NCBI RefSeq assembly: GCF_900104055.1
Contig: NZ_FNJQ01000008.1
Span: 1-64,000 of the forward strand
Direction of reading: 5' to 3'
DNA from: Pseudoselenomonas ruminantium
GTDB lineage: Bacteria > Bacillota > Negativicutes > Selenomonadales > Selenomonadaceae
DNA: 64,000 bases
Position 1 is the stretch's first letter. Each line of letters starts with the position of its first letter. The notes beneath the pieces were generated by a model. It had not been told where the DNA came from. It worked only from the letters and a program-made list of their open reading frames with translations, and searched no databases. The position numbers and the translations under genes were made by a program. Of the stretch, positions 8,843-19,749 are shown in pieces.

Positions 8843-11347
8843 TCAGATTGTATTGGCTGCTCCCAGCTCGACATGGATAGGAACCGTGGATTGTTTGGCC
8901 AGCGGCAGGGTCAGGGCAATGATGATTTCGGTGCCCTGACCGTCTTCGGTGTTGATGCTTAGAGTACCATGGAAGAGGTCTATCAGATGCTTGGTAATGG
9001 CCAGACTTTTTTCCGGGCCTTCCAGACGGAAGAGCTGATTCCAATCGCTTTCCTTGAGGATTAGTTCCTTGACTTCAGGGGGCATTATTGCATCAGAATT
9101 GCGGATGCGCAGTTCATAATCAGCGTAAAGCTGGAAGTGGTGATGACTAAAAGCCGCTGATTCCTCGTGATAGGCAAAGCCCTTCTGTGCCAGCGTGACG
9201 GCGATGCTGCCGCCGACAGGTGTGAACATATAGGCCAGACTGATGAGATTCAGCAGGATGCGCTGCAGGCGGTTCTTATCGCAGTAGACGTAGGGATTTT
9301 CAAGCTTTGCGGTATAGACCATGAAATCGATGTTCTTGTCCTGCATCTGTTCCGTGAAGATATCCTTGACCTGTTTGAGGTTGTAGCGGATATCGGTGGG
9401 CACCGGATACAGTTTCAAGGTACTGTCCTGAATGCGGTCTACATGTTCCATTTCCCTGACCAGATGGAGGAAATAATGGCTGATGGAATCGGTATGGACA
9501 ATGCATTCGTAGAGTCCGTTCAGAGCCTCATGGGGACAGCTGGCGGCATTGTTTTTATAGTGTTCGCCGTTTTCCCGCGCCAGATCCACATAACTCATGA
9601 TGGCGTTCATGGTCAGGCTGATGTCATGGGTCATGTTCGACAGGTAAGCTCCACGAGTGCGGCTGGCCATCTGCTGGGCGATGACCGCCTTGTTCATCGC
9701 ATGTTCCCGCTTGCGCATGGTGGTGAAGATATCGGCCATGAACAAAAGGATCAATAGCATAAGTATGATCTGGATCATACTGCTTTGCGTGAGCATCTCG
9801 CGGACAGGTGCATAGCCGCCCATCTGTGCGAGCGGAATCCTTGTGACCATGACCTGTCGCAGCCAGAGGGCTGTGGAAAAGAAGTTCAGGAACAGGAGCA
9901 CGGTACACAGGGAGAAGGACCTGCCAAAGCGTCCCTTTTGGTCATGCTTGAAGACATACCAGTAATAGATAAGGCCCAGCACGCTCCAGACGGCCAGCAG
10001 CAGGTAAGATTCTGTATCCAGCGTGCTGCCGAGCAGCAGATCTGGGACGATGGGGCAGAAGAAAAAGAACAGGGAGAGCACAAGACCGGTAATCCCCATG
10101 AATCTGCCGCCGGTATCCTGCGCAGCCTTTGCTTCCCGGTAGCGGCACAACGAGATATAGGCATAGGCGATGGAGCCGCTGATGGTGATGGCATCCACGA
10201 GCCAGACAATGGCCGTGCGGCCGAGAAACGGAATGGGCAAAGAGACCAAAAGGATCAGGAACACGGTCTTGCGGGGCGTGCCATCTTCGGCCTGACTGGC
10301 AAAGACAGCAGGCAGCAGCTCATCTTTGGCCATGGCCTGCAGCAGGAAGGAACAGCCCCGGTAGAGGCCGTTTATGCCTGTGAAGATACCCGCCAGCACG
10401 GTTGCGGCCAGCAGGGCCATACCGCCCTGGCCCAGCAAGGCATCAACCCCGTGGAAGACGGGCAGGGCATCAAAGCCGTGCAGGTGACTAAGCGAGCTGA
10501 TATACTCGTGCCAGGTGGCAAATTCAGCGGGACTGCCCATGACCGCAATGGCAATGGGCAGGCTGTAGGCCAGGAAGGTGGCGATGACAGCGCCCACGAT
10601 GATGGGAAAGATGCGCTGGATGGGAAAGCGGAATTCCTCACCGCCATGGGTGATGGATTCAAAGCCGAAGAACATCCAGGGAGTCACCATCAGCATACTG
10701 AAAATCTGCAGAAATGGCGTGCCGCCGATATCCGGGTTGAAGGCCGGATAGAAACTGGCATGGCGGGGACTCATGGCCAGAACGCCACTAAAGAGCAGGA
10801 GGATGCCAATGAAAAGCAGTAGGGCCATCAGGGTGTTGACGGGGCGTTTGGCCTTGCCCGCAAAGGCGGAAAAGCAGCCAAAGGCCATCAGCACCAGCCA
10901 GGTGGTGATGATTTCGCCCAGGTAAACATCGAAGCCGGCCAGCTGATAATGGAAGCCCCATTGCAGCACGCTACCAAAGTAGAAGCGCACGAGCACCACC
11001 ACGGCAGTTGCATTGGCCCAGATGATGGACAGGTAGGTGACAATGAGCGCCCAGGCCACGAGAAAGGCGTGGTCATGGCCCATCGCCTCCCGCACATAGG
11101 CGAAGAAGCCGCCGTTATCACGGTATTTCTGCGCCAGCTTGCAGAAGTTGGCCCCGATGATCAGCATGGCGGCACTGCCCAGGGCGATGGCGATGATACT
11201 GCCCACGGGGCCGGCATGAGATAAAAAGAGGTTGCCCGGCATCATGAAGGCCCCCCAGCCCACGGCACAACCGAAGGACAGACCCCAGACGTTCAGGGGA
11301 TAGAGTAGCCGCACATTGGTGTTTTCACTATCTTTGCTCGTGTTCAT
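8843..11347 (-). CDS. APC-family amino-acid permease fused to a degenerate histidine-kinase domain (copy 1)
   Basis: 834 residues. Residues about 14-450 form a multi-spanning APC-superfamily permease (FGCAVGWGAFMMPGN in TM1, the FFGFESITHGGE segment in TM6). More membrane segments follow to about 545, then a cytoplasmic dimerisation and histidine-kinase-like ATPase region. The H-box is SNMTHDISLTM with the candidate phospho-His at 574. The N-box reads NLISLAYMFTP, so the second Asn that coordinates Mg-ATP is Leu; the DxGxG motif is replaced by RNSDAIM; the GxGxG loop is reduced to GPEKSLAI. It therefore looks like a pseudokinase. AGGAG lies 8 bases before the ATG at 11347. It follows its paralogue by 13 bases in one operon. 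Role inferred: amino-acid transport or sensing coupled to signalling. Confidence 0.85.
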   Translation of the reverse strand: MNTSKDSENTNVRLLYPLNVWGLSFGCAVGWGAFMMPGNLFLSHAGPVGSIIAIALGSAAMLIIGANFCKLAQKYRDNGGFFAYVREAMGHDHAFLVAWALIVTYLSIIWANATAVVVLVRFYFGSVLQWGFHYQLAGFDVYLGEIITTWLVLMAFGCFSAFAGKAKRPVNTLMALLLFIGILLLFSGVLAMSPRHASFYPAFNPDIGGTPFLQIFSMLMVTPWMFFGFESITHGGEEFRFPIQRIFPIIVGAVIATFLAYSLPIAIAVMGSPAEFATWHEYISSLSHLHGFDALPVFHGVDALLGQGGMALLAATVLAGIFTGINGLYRGCSFLLQAMAKDELLPAVFASQAEDGTPRKTVFLILLVSLPIPFLGRTAIVWLVDAITISGSIAYAYISLCRYREAKAAQDTGGRFMGITGLVLSLFFFFCPIVPDLLLGSTLDTESYLLLAVWSVLGLIYYWYVFKHDQKGRFGRSFSLCTVLLFLNFFSTALWLRQVMVTRIPLAQMGGYAPVREMLTQSSMIQIILMLLILLFMADIFTTMRKREHAMNKAVIAQQMASRTRGAYLSNMTHDISLTMNAIMSYVDLARENGEHYKNNAASCPHEALNGLYECIVHTDSISHYFLHLVREMEHVDRIQDSTLKLYPVPTDIRYNLKQVKDIFTEQMQDKNIDFMVYTAKLENPYVYCDKNRLQRILLNLISLAYMFTPVGGSIAVTLAQKGFAYHEESAAFSHHHFQLYADYELRIRNSDAIMPPEVKELILKESDWNQLFRLEGPEKSLAITKHLIDLFHGTLSINTEDGQGTEIIIALTLPLAKQSTVPIHVELGAANTI

Positions 11348-11360
11348 AAGCATCTCTCCT

Positions 11361-13829
11361 TTATCCTTCTGCCAGCGGTCCTGTGCCTGCCCAGGCAGGT
11401 TCCGTGGCTGCAAGTGGCAGAGACAGTGTAACGACGATATCCTTGCCCACACTCTGTCCGGGGGCAGTGGTTACTTTGATGGTGCCGCCCAGCAGGGTGA
11501 TAAGTCCCTTGGCGATGCAGAGTCCGCCGAGACCTGTGTCTTCGATTTCGAAGGGTTCGGCCAGATGGGCGATGATGTCCGGGGGCATATTGGCCGCCGA
11601 ATCATTGATATGGATTTCGTAGCTGGCCCCGGGGACAGCCTGTCCCTGATAATTTACGGTGGCCGGGCCGGTCTCGAGCAATGTCACCATGACACCGCCC
11701 CCATTGGGGGTGAATTCGCAGGCGTTGCTGACCAGATTGATGAGGGCGCGCTCCAGGCGTTGACCGTCACAGAGCACATCCGGGTGTGGCAGGTCGATGG
11801 GGTAGACTTCGAAGAAGATGTTCTTGGCCTGCATCTGCAGGGCAAAGATATCCTTGATATGCTGCAAGGTGTGCCGCCAATCCATACGGGCAAAATCCAA
11901 GGGTATTTTGCCCGTATCTATATCGCCCATATTCATATTGCGTTTATCGAGCATGCTGTTGATGAGCTGCATGAGGTACTGGCTGTGGTTATCCAACTGT
12001 CCGAGACAGTTGGATAACCGGTCGGGAATGCGGTTAGGGCAGTTATCCACAGGGCAGGCGGAACAGATAGTACAGTTTTCAAGGGAATGATGCACGGAGG
12101 TCTGGGCCGCTTCCATGGGAATGCGGATATCATGGGCCAGATTGCGCAAATAGGTGTTCTGGGCATGATTGATTTCATGCTGATGGCGCAGTGAATGGAT
12201 CATCCTGCGTTCGCGCCGCTTCAGCGTGATGAAGATATTGGTCATGAGCAGCAGGATGATCATGATCATGACCATCTGTACCATATTGTCAGTGGCCAGC
12301 ACGCTATAATCGGTGGTGGAATCACCGGAAACGGATTCGCGCAGCCGCCGTTCCATGACCTGCTGCAGCCAGAGGCTGGTGGAGAAGAAGTTCAGAAAGA
12401 GGATCATGATGCACATGGAAGTGCTGTGGCCGAAGCGGTCATGACTGTCGTATTTGAATACATACCAATAATAGATGAAGCCCAGGATGCTCCAGACGGA
12501 GAGCATGAGATAGGATTCCGTTTCCAGAGAGCCGCCTAAGAGCAGTCCCGGCAGCAGTGGACAGAAGAAGAACAGGCAGGAAATAAATACACCGAACAGG
12601 CCCAGATACTGGCCACGCTGGCTGCCTTCTCTTTTGGCCAACAGATAGGCACAGTAGGAAGCATAGCCATAAGCGACAGAACCAACTACGGTAATGACAT
12701 CGCAGAGCCAGACAATGGATACGCGTCCCAGGAAGGGAATCAACAGGGAAATGAGCATCACAAAGATAATGGCATTGCGGGGCGTTTCATCGGCGGCCCG
12801 CTTATTGAACCAGGCAGGCAGTATTTCGCATCTGGCCATGAAATGCAGCAGACGCCCGCAGGTGCGGTAAAACCCCATCAGGCTGGTGATGATGGCGCAA
12901 TCGATGGACAGAAAGAGAAAAATCAGTCCATCTGCCCCGAATACCGCATACACACTATGGAAAACCGGCAGCCCGGCCAGACCTTCGAGATTTGGGCGCT
13001 GGGCGATATAGCTTGTCCAGGAGGAAAATTCCGGCGGAATGGACATAATGGCCATGGCAGCCAGCAGAATGTAGATAAGGCCGCCGCTGAGTACGGCCGT
13101 TATGATGATGGGAAAGAGTTTTTTGCTGGGAAAATTAAAATCGTCACAGGCATGGGTAACGGCTTCAAAGCCGAAGAACATCCAGGGAGCCAGCATTACC
13201 ATGCTGAAGACCTGCATGGCGGGATTGGTATAGGTTTGGAAGGCCGGCTTGAATACGCTCGTACCTACCTGACTGAACATGGCTGCGAACAGGATAATGA
13301 CAGACATGAAAAAGAGGATGGCGCAAAAGGTGTTCAAATAGCGGGCCAGCTTGCCGCTATAGCAGGTGAACAGACCGAAGACGATAATGAACATCCAGAC
13401 CGCCAGTACCTCACCAAAGTAGATGTCAAAGCCGGCAATGCTGTAGAGATAGCCCCAGGAGAGGATATCCCCGATAAGGAAGCGGAATAGCAGAACATTG
13501 GCGGTGGCGTTGGCCCAGAGGATGGAAAGATAGGCAATCAGGAGAATCCAGGCCGCCAGGAAGGCGTGGTCATGGCCGATGATGTTGCGGACATAGGCCA
13601 CGATGCCGCCGTCGTCATGGTATTTTTCGGCCAGCCGGCAGAAATTGGCGCCGATAACCAGAAGCAGCGCCGTACTGATGCCCATGGCCAGTATGGTCCC
13701 CAGCGGCCCTGCCGTGGGGATGAAGAGATTGGCCGGCACCATAAAAGCACCCCAGCCCACAGCACAGCCCAGGGAAAGAGCCCAGACATGGATGGGGGAG
13801 AGCAAATGAGACGAATCGCGATTAACCAT
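11361..13829 (-). CDS. APC-family amino-acid permease fused to a histidine-kinase domain (copy 2)
   Basis: 822 residues with the same plan as the following gene: APC permease (LGCAVGWGAFMVPAN, APWMFFGFEAVTHACDD), extra membrane helices to about 540, then HisKA-like helix and HATPase. The candidate phospho-His is 566 in RNLAHDIRIPM. The N-box NLVSNACEFTPNGG keeps both asparagines; the DxGxG motif is weak (NDSAANMPP); the glycine loop GLGGLCIAKGL is largely kept. ATP binding is therefore more plausible here than in copy 1. A Cys-rich stretch CTICSACPVDNCP lies just after the H-box helix. AAGGAG precedes the ATG by about 11 bases. No response-regulator gene is adjacent. First gene of a two-gene operon. 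Confidence 0.85.
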   Translation of the reverse strand: MVNRDSSHLLSPIHVWALSLGCAVGWGAFMVPANLFIPTAGPLGTILAMGISTALLLVIGANFCRLAEKYHDDGGIVAYVRNIIGHDHAFLAAWILLIAYLSILWANATANVLLFRFLIGDILSWGYLYSIAGFDIYFGEVLAVWMFIIVFGLFTCYSGKLARYLNTFCAILFFMSVIILFAAMFSQVGTSVFKPAFQTYTNPAMQVFSMVMLAPWMFFGFEAVTHACDDFNFPSKKLFPIIITAVLSGGLIYILLAAMAIMSIPPEFSSWTSYIAQRPNLEGLAGLPVFHSVYAVFGADGLIFLFLSIDCAIITSLMGFYRTCGRLLHFMARCEILPAWFNKRAADETPRNAIIFVMLISLLIPFLGRVSIVWLCDVITVVGSVAYGYASYCAYLLAKREGSQRGQYLGLFGVFISCLFFFCPLLPGLLLGGSLETESYLMLSVWSILGFIYYWYVFKYDSHDRFGHSTSMCIMILFLNFFSTSLWLQQVMERRLRESVSGDSTTDYSVLATDNMVQMVMIMIILLLMTNIFITLKRRERRMIHSLRHQHEINHAQNTYLRNLAHDIRIPMEAAQTSVHHSLENCTICSACPVDNCPNRIPDRLSNCLGQLDNHSQYLMQLINSMLDKRNMNMGDIDTGKIPLDFARMDWRHTLQHIKDIFALQMQAKNIFFEVYPIDLPHPDVLCDGQRLERALINLVSNACEFTPNGGGVMVTLLETGPATVNYQGQAVPGASYEIHINDSAANMPPDIIAHLAEPFEIEDTGLGGLCIAKGLITLLGGTIKVTTAPGQSVGKDIVVTLSLPLAATEPAWAGTGPLAEG

Positions 13830-13921
13830 TTATAACAACGCTCCTTCCAATGATTTGAGCATACAGACAAAAATATATTTTTGCATAATTTCGCTTTTAA
13901 AGTCGAAAATTCCTTCCATAA

Positions 13922-13952
13922 ACGAAAAAAAGCCTTCCCCATTGGGGAAGGC
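13922..13952 (-). terminator. Terminator after cheB
   Basis: On the minus strand AGCCTTCCCC and GGGGAAGGCT form a 10-base stem followed by TTTTTTTCG. It separates cheB from the permease-kinase operon. Confidence 0.88.
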
Positions 13953-13959
13953 TATATTA

Positions 13960-15078
13960 TTATCGTGCAATCTTGCAGATTGCGTCGGGAATGCTAAGCA
14001 GAGGCAGCTGCTGTTGTACGGCGCCCATTTCAAAGGCAGCCTTGGGCATGCCGTAGACAGTGGAGCTGGCGGCATCCTGGCCGATGGTGGGGGAGCCGAG
14101 CTGGCGCATCTTGAGGAGACCTGCAGCGCCATCCTTGCCAATACCCGTGAGGATGATTCCCATGGCATGATTGCCGGCCACGTCGGCCACGCTGTCAAAG
14201 AGTACGTCAACGGACGGACATACACTGTGTACCGGCGGCCCGGGCTTGCATTCGAGCATATAGCGCGTGCCCATGCGGGAGATGGTCATATGCTTGGCAC
14301 CCGGAGCGATGTAGACGTGATTGGGCAGCACCACATCACCGCTGACGGCTTCCTTGACGGTCAGCCGGCTTTCCGTATTGAGGCGCTCGGAAAACAGCTT
14401 GGAGAACATCGGCGGGATATGCTGGACGATGACGATGCCCGGCAGGGGCGGTTCGAGTTTCGTGATTATGGCAGACAGGGCCTCGGTGCCGCCGGTGGAG
14501 GCGCCGATGGCAATCAGGTCGATATGGGCCGCGTTGGGAGGTACGTTGATCATGGGCTCGATGGGAGACGGCGCCGGTTTGGGCGGTGGAGGCGGCTGCA
14601 CCGGCCGGGAGGCGCGCCAGATTTCCCGGGTGACCACGGCCCCGCCGCCGATATCCCCCGGGGGGGTGACGGCGGCCGTACCATTCTTGCTCTGGGAAAC
14701 CAGCAATGTGCGCATCAGGTTATTCAGGAACGGCTCCATAGGCTGGCCTACGGAGGGTTTTTTCAGATAATGGGCGGCACCGAGGATCTTGGCGGCTTTT
14801 TCGCCGCTTTCCAGGATGCCATAAGTGATGATGGGTACCTGAGAATACTTTTTCGCCAGCAGTGGCAGAAACTTCTCCTGATTGACCATCAGGGAGCCCA
14901 GGGCAAAGTTCAGGACGATGATATCGGGCTTGAACACAGCCATCTTGTCCAGGGCTTCGGCCGGCTGGCCAGCGTGTTCCACGAGGCTGCCGCTGGGGAG
15001 ACGCTTCGTAAGCTCTTGCACCAGAGTGTTTTGAAACATTATGGAGTTGTCAATGGCAAACACCCGTAAGTTTCGCAT
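13960..15078 (-). CDS. cheB: Chemotaxis methylesterase/glutamine deamidase CheB with an altered receiver domain
   Basis: 372 residues. CheB removes methyl groups from receptor glutamates. The C-terminal catalytic domain (about 185-370) has the triad Ser194 (GASTGGTEA), His220 (IVVQH-like IVIVQHIPP) and Asp316 (GIGKDGAAG). The N-terminal CheY-like domain (1-120) is abnormal: the phospho-acceptor Asp is Asn57 (IIVLNFAL) and the acidic pair is Asp10-Asn11, while Thr85 and Lys107 are kept. Phosphorylation by CheA should not be possible in the usual way. A Pro-rich linker (160-172) joins the domains. GGAGGAG precedes the ATG. No cheR, cheA or cheW is nearby, so this may be a specialised second CheB. 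Confidence 0.92.
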   Translation of the reverse strand: MRNLRVFAIDNSIMFQNTLVQELTKRLPSGSLVEHAGQPAEALDKMAVFKPDIIVLNFALGSLMVNQEKFLPLLAKKYSQVPIITYGILESGEKAAKILGAAHYLKKPSVGQPMEPFLNNLMRTLLVSQSKNGTAAVTPPGDIGGGAVVTREIWRASRPVQPPPPPKPAPSPIEPMINVPPNAAHIDLIAIGASTGGTEALSAIITKLEPPLPGIVIVQHIPPMFSKLFSERLNTESRLTVKEAVSGDVVLPNHVYIAPGAKHMTISRMGTRYMLECKPGPPVHSVCPSVDVLFDSVADVAGNHAMGIILTGIGKDGAAGLLKMRQLGSPTIGQDAASSTVYGMPKAAFEMGAVQQQLPLLSIPDAICKIAR

Positions 15079-15176
15079 AAGCTCCTCCAGAAAAAGATAT
15101 AACTACTCTCATCTGTACCTTATTCCACCATTGTATCATAAAATCCTGCTCGCAGGTAGCCGATTTTGCGTATCAA

Positions 15177-15205
15177 TTGACTTATGCAGGCTTCTTTGTT
15201 AATAT
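15177..15205 (+). promoter_or_regulatory. Probable secA promoter
   Basis: TTGACT at 15177-15182 and TAATAT at 15200-15205 with a 17-base spacer, about 40 bases before the secA start codon. Confidence 0.6.
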
Positions 15206-15245
15206 TGATAAGTGAGTTTATAATTAATGTTAGGAGTGATTTTGT

Positions 15246-17852
<2,607 letters not shown>

Positions 17853-17866
17853 GAAAGGTGTAAAGA

Positions 17867-18973
17867 ATGCTTGAAGATTTGAAACCCCGCTTAGGCGAAC
17901 TCAAGGAAAAGCTCGACCATATGGGCGAAGCCTTGGAAATTCCCCGCAAGGAAGAAAAAATCGCCGAGCTGGAATATAAGATGGGCGAGCCCACGTTCTG
18001 GGATGATGCGGAAGCTGCCCAGAAACTCAATCAGGAACTGGCGGATCTAAAATCCGGCGTGGATAAGTATAAAGCTCTCGTGGCTAAGCACGAGGATGCC
18101 GAAACCCTGCTGGAAATGGGGCTTGAAGAGGACGATCCCAGCATGGAAGATGACGTCAAGGCAGAACTCGACGAAGTGGCTGAAGGCCTTGAAGCCCTGC
18201 AGCTCGAAGTCCTGCTCTCCGGTCCCTATGATGCCAACAACGCCATCCTGACGCTGCATGCTGGTGCGGGCGGAACGGAGGCCCAGGACTGGACGCAGAT
18301 GCTGTTGCGCATGTATGGCCGCTGGGCTGAACGCCATGGCTTCACCGTGGAGACGGCAGATCTGCTGCCCGGTGATGAAGCAGGCGTCAAATCCGCGACG
18401 CTGTTCATCAAAGGCCATAATGCCTATGGCTTCCTGAAGTCGGAAAAGGGCGTACACCGCCTCGTGCGCATCTCGCCGTTTGATGCCAATGCCCGCCGTC
18501 ATACGTCGTTCTCGGCCTGCGATATCATGCCGGAAATCGATGATACGGTGGAAGTGGAAATCAATATGGCCGATGTGCGTGTGGATACCTACCGCGCCTC
18601 CGGTGCCGGCGGTCAGCACATCAACAAGACTTCTTCGGCCGTGCGTATGACACATGAGCCGACCGGCATCGTGGTACAGTGCCAGAACGAACGTTCCCAG
18701 CTGCAGAATCGCGAACAGTGCATGAAGATGCTGCGCGCCAAGCTCTTTGAGCTGGAAATGGAGAAGAAGGAAGCCGAGCTGGCCAAGCTCGAGGGTGACC
18801 AGCAGAATATCGAATGGGGCAGCCAGATCCGCTCCTATGTATTCCAGCCCTATACGATGGTCAAGGACCACCGCACGAGCCAGGAAACCGGCAACGTGCA
18901 GGCTGTGATGGATGGCGATATCGATCCTTTCATCCGGGCATTCCTGGCGGCCAAGGCCAATCATGAAATTTAA
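17867..18973 (+). CDS. prfB: Peptide chain release factor 2, encoded without programmed frameshift
   Basis: 368-residue RF2, which recognises UGA and UAA stop codons and triggers peptide release. The stop-recognition motif SPF is at 203-205 and the catalytic GGQ at 248-250. The N-terminal region MLEDLKPRLGELKEKLDHM runs straight into the remainder of domain 1 in one frame; the in-frame UGA and +1 slip site (CTTTGA) that autoregulates most bacterial prfB genes is absent, the equivalent positions coding GEALEIPRK. AAAGGTG precedes the ATG. Co-transcribed with secA. Confidence 0.97.
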   Translation: MLEDLKPRLGELKEKLDHMGEALEIPRKEEKIAELEYKMGEPTFWDDAEAAQKLNQELADLKSGVDKYKALVAKHEDAETLLEMGLEEDDPSMEDDVKAELDEVAEGLEALQLEVLLSGPYDANNAILTLHAGAGGTEAQDWTQMLLRMYGRWAERHGFTVETADLLPGDEAGVKSATLFIKGHNAYGFLKSEKGVHRLVRISPFDANARRHTSFSACDIMPEIDDTVEVEINMADVRVDTYRASGAGGQHINKTSSAVRMTHEPTGIVVQCQNERSQLQNREQCMKMLRAKLFELEMEKKEAELAKLEGDQQNIEWGSQIRSYVFQPYTMVKDHRTSQETGNVQAVMDGDIDPFIRAFLAAKANHEI

Positions 18974-18985
18974 TTAGTTCTTTAC

Positions 18986-19020
18986 GGAGTCAGGATGCAA
19001 CAAGCTCCTGACTCCTTCTT
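18986..19020 (+). terminator. Probable terminator after secA-prfB
   Basis: GGAGTCAGGA and TCCTGACTCC form a perfect 10-base stem with a 10-base loop, followed by a short TTCTTAT tract. Confidence 0.65.
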
Positions 19021-19038
19021 ATGGGGGAGGCACTGATT

Positions 19039-19734
19039 TTGCGAAAGGGCTTGACTATTGCAGGTGCTTTATTCATAATTATAATCGTGTTCAGCGAGAC
19101 GGTGCTGCCCTGGCTGGCCCAGGAGACACTGCAGACGCGCATGAGCGAGCGGCTGGCCACCCATGATACCCAGGTGTCCGTAGACAGCCGTCCGGGAATA
19201 TTGCTGGCCATGGGGGTGGCTCAACATGTTCATGGTGTAGCCCATCAGGCCAAGGTCGGACAGGTATACTTCCGGGAACTCAGCCTGACTGGTGAGAACG
19301 TGCGCCTCAATGTCGGCGATCTGCTGACTGCGGGCAAGGTGGCGATGAAATCTGCCGATGAACTTACCCTGACTGGTTCCATCGATGAGGAGAACCTGCG
19401 GGAGGTTTTGGCCCGCAAGCTGGACAAGGTGGAAAATGTGCAGGTGACTATCGAGCCTGCGGGCATCATGGTCACGGCGAATGCGAAAATCTTTGGCCGG
19501 ACCGTGGATATTGACCTGGAAGGCAATGTGGTGGAAGATGCCGGTTCTCTGTATTTTCAGATGACGCATCTGGCCCTGAAGAACAGCCGTTTGGGTACGG
19601 CCAAACTGAATGATATGTTTGGCAATATCCAGCTGGCAGCGCCGGGCAGGCTCCCCATGGGAATGCAGTTCCAAAGTGTCCGGCAGACACGGGGAGCCAT
19701 CGTCATTACGGCTGGCTTAGATAATGTGGAATAA
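19039..19734 (+). CDS. DUF2993 (LmeA-like) envelope protein
   Basis: About 231 residues: a single N-terminal membrane or signal segment (about 5-25) and a conserved extracytoplasmic region of the DUF2993 type, which in other bacteria includes phospholipid-binding proteins such as mycobacterial LmeA. The likely start is TTG at 19039, 8 bases after GGGGGAGG; the in-frame ATG at 19021 lies in front of that ribosome-binding site. It is the first gene of an operon with the DUF5693 gene and csaB (15-base gap, then 1-base overlap), suggesting an envelope-polymer role. No enzymatic motif is visible. Confidence 0.75.
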   Translation: MRKGLTIAGALFIIIIVFSETVLPWLAQETLQTRMSERLATHDTQVSVDSRPGILLAMGVAQHVHGVAHQAKVGQVYFRELSLTGENVRLNVGDLLTAGKVAMKSADELTLTGSIDEENLREVLARKLDKVENVQVTIEPAGIMVTANAKIFGRTVDIDLEGNVVEDAGSLYFQMTHLALKNSRLGTAKLNDMFGNIQLAAPGRLPMGMQFQSVRQTRGAIVITAGLDNVE

Positions 19735-19749
19735 GGTGGAAGAAGGATA

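Noticed and set aside
9785-10822. 345-residue plus-strand frame.
   Set aside because: Antisense to the permease-kinase gene; translation is rich in Gly, Gln, His and Asp, as expected from reversed membrane-protein codons.
13855-15069. 404-residue plus-strand frame.
   Set aside because: Exact antisense of cheB, low-complexity translation, no ribosome-binding site.
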